Notes under the pieces: model-generated
What the model was told of the DNA's origin: nothing
The model's database searches: none
What the model saw: the letters and a program-made list of their open reading frames with translations, nothing else
Translations under genes and position numbers: made by a program
DNA from: Gemmataceae bacterium
Lineage (GTDB): Bacteria; Planctomycetota; Planctomycetia; Gemmatales; Gemmataceae
Length of the DNA: 64,000 bases
Assembly: GCA_019694755.1 (NCBI GenBank)
Contig: JAIBBI010000007.1
Coordinates: forward strand, 1-64,000
Direction: 5' to 3'
Part shown: piece by piece, positions 43,579-51,335 of the stretch
Layout: each line of letters opens with the position of its first letter
How positions within the stretch are numbered: the first letter of the stretch is position 1

Positions 43579-44736
43579 ATGCTGTTCAAAGAATTTCCCG
43601 GGTTCGGCCCCAACCGATTCGACCCCTGTCGAACTCAGCCCGTCCTCGATCAAGCCGTAGGAAAACGAGCCCAGGACCTTCGAGCCGCCGTTCGGGCTGC
43701 TGTGCCGAAGGTTCCCGGAGTGTACGGAATGATCGACCCGCGCGGTCGGCTGCACTACGTCGGCAAGGCCAAGAACCTTCGTTCCCGACTTCTCAGTTAT
43801 TTCCGGGTCAATAGCCGGGACGACAAGGCCGGACGAATCGTCAATCAGGCGCGAGCCGTGGTCTGGGAGGAAGCCCCCAACGAGTTTGCCGCCCTTCTGC
43901 GGGAGTTGGAGCTTATCCGGGCATTCTGCCCGCCCTATAACGTCGTGGGCCAGCCGGGTCGCCGGCGGTTCACTTACTTGCACCTTGGCCGGAAGCCCGC
44001 GCCGTACTTTTTTCGCAGCGCGGAACTCAATCCCAAAGCGCTGGCCACCTACGGCCCGCTTCCCGGAGGCCGACGACTGGGTGACGCCGTCCGGCGGCTC
44101 AACGACCTATTCCGGCTCCGGGACTGTCCGCAAACCGTCCCGCTTCGGTTCGCCGACCAGCAGGAACTGTTCCCGATATCGGAGCCGGCCGCCTGCCTGC
44201 GGTACGACATTAACCGGTGCCACGGTCCGTGTGTCGCCGCGGTCACCCGACGCACCTATTCTCGGAGCGTAAAGGCTGCAATGTCGTTTCTGAACGGCGA
44301 AGACATGGAGACGCTGATGCGCCTCCGACAATCCATGTCCGACGCGGCTTCGGTGCAGGAGTTCGAGCGTGCCGCGATGCTCCGCGACACCGTCGACGAA
44401 CTATTCTGGCTCCAGGAACGGCTCGCCTGGCTGCAGAACGCCCGGCGCGAGTATTCATTCGTCTATCCGGTGGCGGGCGTCTGGTATCTCATCCGCGGCG
44501 GTCGCGTACTGGCCTCCGTCGTCGAGCCGACCAACGTGAAGACGCGGCGGATCGCCCGGCGGGCAATCGATGCCGTGTTTCCCCCGGGGGGTGGCCCTTC
44601 AATCATCCCGAACGACCTGTACGACCACGTGATGCTGGTCTCGGGCTGGTTCCGCCGACTGCCGCTCGAACAGGCCAAGGCATTGACGCCGGACGATGCC
44701 AGGCTGCGTTGCGACGGGGTGGCCGCTGTCGCCTGA
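43579..44736 (+). CDS. GIY-YIG nuclease, shortened UvrC-like
   Basis: A 385-residue protein matching the N-terminal half of UvrC. It has a GIY-YIG domain with GVY 47-49 and HYVGKAKNLRSRL 59-71 and NEFAALLRELELI for the acidic site. It also keeps the UvrC four-cysteine cluster region (C183, C206, C214, C218, the last three in CLRYDINRCHGPC) and a UVR-like helix (DAASVQEFERAAMLRD). The RNase-H-like endonuclease and helix-hairpin-helix domains of full UvrC are missing. It may make only the 3' incision, like Cho, or serve another repair path. Confidence 0.88.
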   Translation: MLFKEFPGFGPNRFDPCRTQPVLDQAVGKRAQDLRAAVRAAVPKVPGVYGMIDPRGRLHYVGKAKNLRSRLLSYFRVNSRDDKAGRIVNQARAVVWEEAPNEFAALLRELELIRAFCPPYNVVGQPGRRRFTYLHLGRKPAPYFFRSAELNPKALATYGPLPGGRRLGDAVRRLNDLFRLRDCPQTVPLRFADQQELFPISEPAACLRYDINRCHGPCVAAVTRRTYSRSVKAAMSFLNGEDMETLMRLRQSMSDAASVQEFERAAMLRDTVDELFWLQERLAWLQNARREYSFVYPVAGVWYLIRGGRVLASVVEPTNVKTRRIARRAIDAVFPPGGGPSIIPNDLYDHVMLVSGWFRRLPLEQAKALTPDDARLRCDGVAAVA

Positions 44737-44750
44737 TCCGCTCCCACGTG

Positions 44751-46127
44751 TCACGGATGCCGCGAGTAGTCGGGGCCTTTCAGGAAGCCCCACGTCAATG
44801 CTTCGTCCTGCGTGTATTGCTTCCCTAGGGTCAACGCGATGACGGCGTTGGCCAATTCATAGCCCAGGTAGAAAGCATGACTGGCTTCCAGATCCGGATG
44901 CTGCTTCAGCAATCGCGTGAACAACTGGTACGGGTTGGTATCCGAATCGTGCAGGCCGGCCCGGATCGCGTGCAGACGGCCATCCTCGGCAAACAGTCGA
45001 TAATTTCCGTCCTTTACCGATTTCGTCAACTCATCGAGCCAGGGTAAACCGTGCGACCGGACGGTCGGGTCCCGAAGCATGACGAGGTCACCGGAAATAC
45101 GCTTGGGAGGCACCTGCTCCCGAACCGCGAACGCGGACAGGCGTCGTGCAAAATCCAGTTCGCGAATGCTCGAACGGGCCCAATTGATCACCTGCGTCGT
45201 GAGGACGCTGAATATCCCGGCCTCCTGACAGAATCCGGCTAGTAGCATGTTGACGCCTGCCGAATCGACGTCTGTCAGTTCCGTCAGATTGCCAATACCC
45301 ATCATCATGGCTGCGTCGGGATAACGACGACGCACGTCCAGGTACCGACCGAGTGATTCGGCGAACCCGCAACCGATCGGCTCCAGAATCGGATCGATCC
45401 GAAATCGAACGCCTTGGCGGACCAACTTGTCGATGGTCGCGTCCAGTCCTTCCAATGAATGCGGGTCGTCGGGGATTGCGACCACCTCGCTACCCCAGTC
45501 GGCGGCGGCATCGACGTTGGATGAGTTGACGCTCAGGACCAATTCGGCACCGGCGGCTGTCGCGGCAGCTATCTCCGTCGTGCTGAAACTGTCGACGGAT
45601 ACGCGATGCCCCGACTGACGGAGTTCAACTACCGCGTTGCCGACACCCGGCCAAGTGGTACCCGGGTCGCAACCGAGGTCGATGACGTCCGCTCCGTCGC
45701 GTCGCATTTGGTCCGCGGTCGCAACCAATTCCCCGATCTTCAGTTGCGGCGCGTGATTGATCTCGGCAATGATCTCGATGTCGAAACGTGTGAGATCCGG
45801 ACAGACTCGGCGTTGGCCGAAATAGTCGGGAAGGTCGCGGACATCCTTTGGGCCCCGCTCCGCAATGACACCCAGCTTTTCGGAAACAGATGTCAAATCA
45901 CCCCGGCAATAGCCGGGGAGGATGACCCGTTCGAGGCCCGGAATCGGCTCAAGATGGCGGGCCGCCCACTCCGTTGTCAGCAATGCGGCCACAGTGATGG
46001 GGAGCACTTGAACGATCGGCTCAATCCCGCCGATCCCAGTCGTTACAGAACGCACCGACGATTCAGCCAATCTACCAGTGACAAAGAGGACTTTCGACAG
46101 GGACACGGGGTTAGCCCCCGATGGCAT
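44751..46127 (-). CDS. DUF6513 / dihydropteroate-synthase-like protein (H4MPT-type C1 pathway)
   Basis: This 458-residue protein has an N-terminal region of about 140 residues (LFVTGRLAESSVRSV, ERVILPGYCRGDLTSV) followed by a DHPS-like barrel (IIAEINHAPQL, ADVIDLGCDPG, VSVDSFSTTEIAAATAAGAELVLSVN, IDPILEPIGCGFAESLG). The pABA-type substrate motifs of FolP are not conserved. Relatives are found in archaea and in bacteria that use tetrahydromethanopterin-linked one-carbon metabolism, including planctomycetes. Its ATG overlaps the moaA end by 17 bases; a GTG at about 46106 is an alternative start. The exact reaction is unknown. Confidence 0.8.
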   Translation of the reverse strand: MPSGANPVSLSKVLFVTGRLAESSVRSVTTGIGGIEPIVQVLPITVAALLTTEWAARHLEPIPGLERVILPGYCRGDLTSVSEKLGVIAERGPKDVRDLPDYFGQRRVCPDLTRFDIEIIAEINHAPQLKIGELVATADQMRRDGADVIDLGCDPGTTWPGVGNAVVELRQSGHRVSVDSFSTTEIAAATAAGAELVLSVNSSNVDAAADWGSEVVAIPDDPHSLEGLDATIDKLVRQGVRFRIDPILEPIGCGFAESLGRYLDVRRRYPDAAMMMGIGNLTELTDVDSAGVNMLLAGFCQEAGIFSVLTTQVINWARSSIRELDFARRLSAFAVREQVPPKRISGDLVMLRDPTVRSHGLPWLDELTKSVKDGNYRLFAEDGRLHAIRAGLHDSDTNPYQLFTRLLKQHPDLEASHAFYLGYELANAVIALTLGKQYTQDEALTWGFLKGPDYSRHP

Positions 46128-47163
46128 GCATGGTACGGGTCGGCTTGACGAATTTCGCCGAGTTAATTTCGTGCCCTTCCCACTTGGACCAGACGACTCG
46201 CCGAATCAGGCGTTCCAATTCCCGGTCCGTCCCGAATCGAATCACAGACTTGGCGTCGGACTCGAACAAAGCGAACAGGCAGTGCCGCAGCATCCCTTCG
46301 GCCGTCAGGCGGATGCGGTTGCATTGGGAACAGAATGGCCGGGACACTGATGCGATCACCCCGATTCGGTGTCCGTCGTTGGTGCAATAGGTCATGGCCG
46401 GGGCGTGGGGATCACCCTCCACGAGGTCCATCGGACCGAATTCGCGGGCGACGGTTTCGATCAACTCTTCTGCGAGTACAGCGGATTTGCGGTCCCACGA
46501 GTCGGCCCCGATCGGCATCGACTCGATGTATCGCAACTCGCACCCAGTTTCCCTCGCGAATCCAGCGAGCGGAATAATGTCCGCATCATTGATCCCGCGA
46601 AGAATCACTGCATTAAGTTTGACGACGAATCCGAGTTCCCGGGCGGCACGAATGCCCGCCAGGACATCGGCAAGCGCGTCGCGCCGGGCCACACGTCGAA
46701 ACGTCTCCGGATCGAGCGTGTCGAGGCTGACAGTGATCCGGCGAAGGCCCGCCGACCAGAGGGCACCGGCCATTCCGCTAAGGGTGGTTCCATTTGTCGT
46801 CAGTGCGACTTCGTTCAATCCGGGAATGTCATGGAGCATTGCGACAAGTCGGTCGATCCCCCTGCGGAGGAGCGGTTCCCCGCCGGTGAGTCGGACTTTG
46901 GTGACTCCCAGGGTCGCGGCCACAGTCGTGAACCGACGGATCTCATCGAATGAGAGGATTTCACTGCGGTCGAGAAACGTCACGTCCTCGGGCATGCAAT
47001 ACCGGCAACGGAGATTGCAACGATCCGTGACACTAATTCGCAGATTCGTATGCACCCGGCCGAAGGTGTCCCGCAGCGGACCGTCTGCCGGGGTGTCCTG
47101 CTGCTCTTCACGACAAAAAATCGGAAGCGGAATGGTCATGGCGGCAACCGGGTTCCCCGGCAA
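46111..47163 (-). CDS. moaA: GTP 3',8-cyclase
   Basis: MoaA is the radical-SAM enzyme that starts molybdopterin synthesis. The 350-residue protein has the SAM cluster cysteines C49, C53, C56 (VTDRCNLRCRYC), the C-terminal cluster region (SVSRPFCSQCNRIRLTAEG plus RHC), and the functional C-terminal Gly-Gly (HAIGG). The start is TTG at 47163, chosen for the GAGGAG just upstream; an ATG at 47139 lacks a good site. It sits nine bases after moaE in the leftward moaD-moaE-moaA order. Confidence 0.95.
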   Translation of the reverse strand: MPGNPVAAMTIPLPIFCREEQQDTPADGPLRDTFGRVHTNLRISVTDRCNLRCRYCMPEDVTFLDRSEILSFDEIRRFTTVAATLGVTKVRLTGGEPLLRRGIDRLVAMLHDIPGLNEVALTTNGTTLSGMAGALWSAGLRRITVSLDTLDPETFRRVARRDALADVLAGIRAARELGFVVKLNAVILRGINDADIIPLAGFARETGCELRYIESMPIGADSWDRKSAVLAEELIETVAREFGPMDLVEGDPHAPAMTYCTNDGHRIGVIASVSRPFCSQCNRIRLTAEGMLRHCLFALFESDAKSVIRFGTDRELERLIRRVVWSKWEGHEINSAKFVKPTRTMHAIGG

Positions 47164-47172
47164 TTACTCTCC

Positions 47173-47613
47173 TCAAACCGTGGGGACTCCGACCGCTTGC
47201 GGATTCTCTACCCAAGTGCCCGGTCCGTCCGGTGTGTGATCCTTTTTCCAGATGGCAGCCCGCCGCTTCAGCTCATCGACCACAAATTGTACCGCGGCAA
47301 ACGCCTCGGCGCGATGGGGGCAACTCCCGACCACTCCGACTGCGATTTCGCCGACCGGAATCAATCCAAGACGGTGAATCACCGCCAGCCCCCCCATCGG
47401 CCACCGGGACTTCGCCTCGTCGGCGATGGCCGTCAACTCTCGCTGCGCCATGCCGGCGTGAGATTCATATTCCAGAGCGATTGTACGGTCGGTTCCCGTC
47501 AGATCGCGAACCGTACCGAGAAACAAAACCACGCCGCCACACCCCGGCCGACGCACTTCATTCAGAAGCCGTGCCACATCGATCGGGTCGTGCGTGAGGC
47601 CAACCACCGTCAT
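47173..47613 (-). CDS. moaE: molybdopterin synthase catalytic subunit
   Basis: MoaE takes sulfur from thiocarboxylated MoaD to build the dithiolene of molybdopterin. The 146-residue protein has GVVLFLGTVRD, LEYESHAGMA, IHRLGLIPVGE and the active lysines K116 and K123 in ELKRRAAIWKKD. Its ATG overlaps the moaD stop, so the two subunits are coupled in translation. Confidence 0.95.
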   Translation of the reverse strand: MTVVGLTHDPIDVARLLNEVRRPGCGGVVLFLGTVRDLTGTDRTIALEYESHAGMAQRELTAIADEAKSRWPMGGLAVIHRLGLIPVGEIAVGVVGSCPHRAEAFAAVQFVVDELKRRAAIWKKDHTPDGPGTWVENPQAVGVPTV

Positions 47614-47849
47614 CCGCCTCCAACCGGTGGAAGGACCGCTACCCGTGCGCCTTCATGGAGGGCCCGCGAATCTTCAACAGTCAATTCATCCAGTGCGAGG
47701 GCACATCGGTTGAAAACGGGCGAATCCCACATTCGGTGAAGGACCCGCCGAACGTCACCCACAGTGCTACCGTCGGGAAGATCGAATTGACACGCTGGAA
47801 CGCGAGCAACTTCACGAGCCATCGCATAGAATTCGACATTGACCTGCAT
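47610..47849 (-). CDS. moaD: molybdopterin synthase sulfur carrier subunit
   Basis: A 79-residue ubiquitin-fold protein ending in Gly-Gly (VLPPVGGG), the site of thiocarboxylation. The family features are NVEFYAMAREVAR at the N terminus, DGSTVGDVRRVL, and the LDELTVEDSRALHEGARVAVLPP end. The ATG at 47849 has GAAAGG eight bases upstream; the longer open frame continues into the neighbouring gene and is spurious. It leads the moaD-moaE-moaA set. Confidence 0.92.
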   Translation of the reverse strand: MQVNVEFYAMAREVARVPACQFDLPDGSTVGDVRRVLHRMWDSPVFNRCALALDELTVEDSRALHEGARVAVLPPVGGG

Positions 47850-47853
47850 GGCA

Positions 47854-48327
47854 TCAGCCTTTCGCCGATTCAGCTCGGAGCTTTTCCCTGCGGAGTCGTT
47901 CCTGTCGGTACTTTTCCGCCGTCGCAAGTGAGTGCGGATCGAAAGTCCGGCTCGGTATTCCCCGGTGCTCGCACCCGCAGCGGTAGCAGACGACGACATC
48001 ACCGACAATGTAGTAAATGATCCCGTCGATCGCGGCCGATCCGAGCAGAATCGACCAGGCGATAGCGTACCGGTATTGAATGGCAAACAGGTAGAAAAGC
48101 AGGCACGCTAATGCCAACAGGCCCATTCCCAGCCACTGAGGGAAGTCCTTTTTCCGGTATAGTTCGATGTTGCCGCACGCGGAACAGCAATCCAGACTGG
48201 CCGACTTTCCTTGAAGTTGAATTTCATGCCCGCAATGAACGCACCGAAACTCCGTCGCCGAGGTGCCTTCCCCGACGTTCGTCTTGTCGCATTCCGGACA
48301 CGCGAATCGGATTCTCATGTTCATCAT
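47854..48327 (-). CDS. zinc-ribbon membrane protein of unknown function
   Basis: The 157-residue protein starts with cysteine pairs CPEC and CVHC, then CCSAC, consistent with zinc ribbons. Two hydrophobic helices follow (LGMGLLALACLLFYLFAI, AIAWSILLGSAAIDGIIYYI), then CYRCGC and a charged C-terminal tail. Starts at 48327, 48324 or 48318 are equally plausible. It lies four bases before moaD, suggesting co-transcription, but nothing in the sequence ties it to molybdopterin. No function is recognised. Confidence 0.8.
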   Translation of the reverse strand: MMNMRIRFACPECDKTNVGEGTSATEFRCVHCGHEIQLQGKSASLDCCSACGNIELYRKKDFPQWLGMGLLALACLLFYLFAIQYRYAIAWSILLGSAAIDGIIYYIVGDVVVCYRCGCEHRGIPSRTFDPHSLATAEKYRQERLRREKLRAESAKG

Positions 48328-48331
48328 GATA

Positions 48332-49048
48332 TCAGGAGGCGGCCGCGGTGGTCCGGTGGATCAGCATGCCGAGCAGCTCGCCCAAGAATGCACAGATCAC
48401 GACGACATAGAGAATCCCTGTCGCAGATTGTGTGGATTGAATTCGGGCGGTTCGCCACGTGAGGAACCCGAACAGGGCCGGTCCGCCAATGCCGATAAGC
48501 CAGCGGGGAATCAGCCAGAGCACGACATCAAGTGAAGAGTCGGCAGGCACCTCGCTGGCCTCCCATCCGAGAAAAACCACCCGCGCCAACAGCGTCAACG
48601 CAATGGCTGCCAGCATGGTCATCATCGGACGAATGTTCAGGCCTGGCGAGATGAGGTAGGAATGCCCGACGAGCATGGCAGTCAACGTTCCCCCGAGCAG
48701 AAGTCCGGAGGTCGCAACGTCGGCCGCCGCAAACGGTTGGCCACGGGCCAGGAAAAACGCGTTCCCGAAAAACACCGCCGTGGAGACAGGCGCCCACCAC
48801 GCACCGAGCGGCGGCGGTTCCAGGGTCCAGGCAAGAGCTGCGGCCATTGCGAATGCGACCGCCAACCCGAGGTAGGCTCGCACAGTCCAATCCGAATCGA
48901 GCCAGGCGGACACCAATGCGACGACGCTCAATCCGAGCGAGGTCAGGAATTGGGTCCGGAAGAATCTCGGGTGCATACGGTCGGCTGGGAGGAGTGGCAG
49001 GAATGCCACCATTCCGATCGCCAGACGCAGGCAGAACTCCGCGAGCAT
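48332..49048 (-). CDS. polytopic membrane protein of unknown function
   Basis: A 238-residue protein with roughly seven hydrophobic segments (for example LGLSVVALVSAWL, ATSGLLLGGTLTAMLVGHSYLI, GILYVVVICAFLGELLGMLI) and a HxxxI stretch in GHSYLISPG. No conserved family signature is recognised. It lies three bases after folE and five before the zinc-ribbon gene, all leftward, so folE, this gene, the zinc-ribbon gene and the moa genes may be one long transcript. Confidence 0.78.
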   Translation of the reverse strand: MLAEFCLRLAIGMVAFLPLLPADRMHPRFFRTQFLTSLGLSVVALVSAWLDSDWTVRAYLGLAVAFAMAAALAWTLEPPPLGAWWAPVSTAVFFGNAFFLARGQPFAAADVATSGLLLGGTLTAMLVGHSYLISPGLNIRPMMTMLAAIALTLLARVVFLGWEASEVPADSSLDVVLWLIPRWLIGIGGPALFGFLTWRTARIQSTQSATGILYVVVICAFLGELLGMLIHRTTAAAS

Positions 49049-49051
49049 CGT

Positions 49052-49660
49052 CTATTTCGGTGAGTTGATCAGGGCCAGTAGTTCTGCTCGCGTAGTTGGA
49101 TTGTCGCGGAACGCGCCGCGCATCGCGCTCGTCGTTGTCAGACTGCCGGTCTTTCGGATGCCTCGGATCGACATGCATGTATGTGTCGCCTCGAGAACCA
49201 CGGCTACGCCCCGGGCCCCAAGTTCACTCATCAGGAGGTCGGCAAGTTGCTCCGTCATCTGTTCTTGAATCTGGGGACGTTTTGCCAGTGCCTCGACTGT
49301 CCGGGGGATCTTGCTCAGTCCTACGACTTTCCCGTTAGGCACGTAAGCAACGTGAGCCTTCCCCATGAACGGCAACAAATGGTGCTCGCACATCGAATCG
49401 AACGAGATATCCTTCACGAGGACCATTTCGTCGTACTTTTGCGTAAAGGTTCGCTTCAAGTACTTTTTGGGGTCCGTGCGCAACCCCGAGAACATCTCGG
49501 CATACATCCGGGCGACGCGGGCGGGTGTCTCGCGGAGTCCCTCGCGGTCCGGATCTTCCCCGACGGCTGCCAGGATTTCGCGGACTGCGGATTCAATGCG
49601 CGGCAAATCCACAGGCAGTTCGGTGTCGCGGATGACGGCAGGTCGTTGGGGATCGCTCAC
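49052..49660 (-). CDS. folE: GTP cyclohydrolase I
   Basis: FolE opens GTP to dihydroneopterin triphosphate, the first step toward folate and related pterins. Zinc and active-site segments are intact: [26 protein letters not shown], and [11 protein letters not shown]. The start is most likely the GTG at 49660 (202 residues); a TTG at 49681 would add seven residues. The pairing with moa genes downstream groups two GTP-consuming pterin routes. Confidence 0.94.
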   Translation of the reverse strand: MSDPQRPAVIRDTELPVDLPRIESAVREILAAVGEDPDREGLRETPARVARMYAEMFSGLRTDPKKYLKRTFTQKYDEMVLVKDISFDSMCEHHLLPFMGKAHVAYVPNGKVVGLSKIPRTVEALAKRPQIQEQMTEQLADLLMSELGARGVAVVLEATHTCMSIRGIRKTGSLTTTSAMRGAFRDNPTTRAELLALINSPK

Positions 49661-49738
49661 GAATTCGTCCCGGCGGTGCAACGGTATTGTACGACGGATT
49701 AATAGTTTGGCGGTCGACAGACTTCCATCGGCCGCAAT

Positions 49739-50518
49739 TCAGTAACCGAGATCATGCAACCGTTGAACGAGTTGTCCGAAATGCCAGCGTTGGTCCTGCC
49801 ACTGAAATGAGACGATCCTTTGGATCGTCGGCCAGTTGACAAGACTGAGATGATCGCCTTCCCAGATGTCGAACGTCTCGCCGTATTTCGCACTTTCGAC
49901 CGATACAAGACCGTCATTGTCGCCCTCGGCTTGCTGGATCAAATTCGCTGAGAACATCCAGGGCGGCTGCCACCACCGGCCCGGAAACCTCGCGGCTACG
50001 GAGAAGTACCGTACCGTCGGCGAGTCCAGTATCGTTTCGTTGAATCGCTTGCAGGCCTGTGTCGACAGGTCGAGAAGTGCGGGCACCGGCCGGACGAACG
50101 GGAGGTTCGGCGGCTGAAACAGCAAGCCCCACCGCTCCAATCCCCAGTCCGCAAAAACTGTACCCCGATGAGGAGTGCCGAGCGTTGTCAGAGTCAGAAC
50201 CCTATCTTCGCCACCGAGCCGGTTGATCATGTACCGTGCGTCGAGGCCGCCCATGCTGTGCGCAAAGAGGTGGACCGGCTCGTTTGGCGCGACACGATCC
50301 AGGTAGCGGCGCAATTGAATTGCCCGACGTTTCACCCTGCCTGTGGGACTTAGCTTGGCTGTGTAGACCCGATTACCCGGCTTGCTCAGGTAGCCGCGGA
50401 CTCCGCGAAAATAGGGGACAAGTTCGAGATCGATGACCCGCATGGCATCGAATCCGAACAGCCCGTGGACGAGCACGATCGGGGATCGAAGTCGTGGAAC
50501 TGCTGACTTTGCGGTCAT
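49739..50518 (-). CDS. triacylglycerol-lipase-like alpha/beta hydrolase
   Basis: This 259-residue protein has the oxyanion motif HGLFG at 18-22, nucleophile S88 in AHSMGG, GTPHRG, an Asp in GDNDGLV and a His in GDHLSLVNW, a full lipase triad resembling bacterial family I lipases. No signal peptide is visible, so the protein may be cytosolic or exported by a leaderless route. The ATG at 50518 is preferred over an upstream TTG at 50563. Confidence 0.87.
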   Translation of the reverse strand: MTAKSAVPRLRSPIVLVHGLFGFDAMRVIDLELVPYFRGVRGYLSKPGNRVYTAKLSPTGRVKRRAIQLRRYLDRVAPNEPVHLFAHSMGGLDARYMINRLGGEDRVLTLTTLGTPHRGTVFADWGLERWGLLFQPPNLPFVRPVPALLDLSTQACKRFNETILDSPTVRYFSVAARFPGRWWQPPWMFSANLIQQAEGDNDGLVSVESAKYGETFDIWEGDHLSLVNWPTIQRIVSFQWQDQRWHFGQLVQRLHDLGY

Positions 50519-50633
50519 GATCCGGGTTAGAATACGCCAGCCGACGTGGATCACCCAACGCAACGCAGGGGACCCGGAGCCGGGTCACATAAGGCCCGGC
50601 CCCGAGTCCCGAAAAGGACCTTGATGATATGCG

Positions 50634-51101
50634 TTAACGGGCGAGATCGACCTCGAGCCCGGCGATGTCAAACCGCCTGCGGTCGTCAAAGCCGTCGCCC
50701 TCACTGAGATTCTCCCAGCTGCCAGTGGCGGCGTTGAATTCCCAATCGCCGTTGGTCTCGACCTCGCGCTGGCAGTTAACGCACAGCGTGCTGTACGGTA
50801 GTGCGTCCAGGCGGGCGACGGGGATCTTACACTGGCACAGTTCACACGAGCCGTATGTGCCACGCTTCATCTTTTGTAACGCTCGCTCAATCTGGCGCAA
50901 TTCGCGGGCTTCCAGTTCGGCAAGACGGGAGCTCAGCTCTTCGCTGCCCGCCGAAAACGCCGCGTCGGCCGCATCGCCCGAGTTCGAGCCTCCGCGGGAT
51001 TTTCCGAGATCCTGCAGCTCCAGCCCGAGCCGTTTATAAAGTTCGGAGCGCCGGGCCTGGAGATTCTGGTGCAGTCGAATCAACGCGTCGTTGCGTGCCA
51101 T
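50634..51101 (-). CDS. DksA/TraR-family RNA-polymerase-binding protein
   Basis: A 155-residue protein with a charged coiled coil (about 5-80). The tip motif DAADAA at 43-48 fits the DxxDxA of DksA that enters the RNA polymerase secondary channel. A C4 zinc finger follows with C86, C89, C107 and C110. The C-terminal acidic tail (DGFDDRRRFDIAGLEVD) is unusual. It would modulate initiation, with or without ppGpp. The ATG at 51101 has GGGGTGG upstream; the open frame continues upstream but is probably not translated. Confidence 0.88.
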   Translation of the reverse strand: MARNDALIRLHQNLQARRSELYKRLGLELQDLGKSRGGSNSGDAADAAFSAGSEELSSRLAELEARELRQIERALQKMKRGTYGSCELCQCKIPVARLDALPYSTLCVNCQREVETNGDWEFNAATGSWENLSEGDGFDDRRRFDIAGLEVDLAR

Positions 51102-51112
51102 TTCAAACCACC

Positions 51113-51160
51113 CCGCGGCGTCTCCGCGGATGCAAATCGTAGCCTGCGTTCCCCCGCAGG
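51113..51160 (-). promoter_or_regulatory. two small hairpins in the leader of the DksA-like gene
   Basis: CCGCGG at 51113-51118 and 51124-51129 pair around a 5-base loop, and CCTGCG (51143-51148) pairs with CGCAGG (51155-51160) around a 6-base loop. Both lie within 60 bases upstream of the ATG, and the nearer one touches the ribosome-binding stretch. This is compatible with a structured leader; GC-rich chance pairing is not excluded. Confidence 0.35.
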
Positions 51161-51335
51161 ACCACGACTTGAAAACTGCCCAATTATACCCGCCGATCAA
51201 GCCCGTCACTGTCAGGGGGCGGAACAAGCCGTTTTTTCCGTGCAAGGACTCTGACGGTCGTGCCGTCTGCCGAGGCCATCCCCCCTCCCCGACTGCTACA
51301 ACGACTCAAGTTCACGAAAGCAAGGCAGGCCGGAA

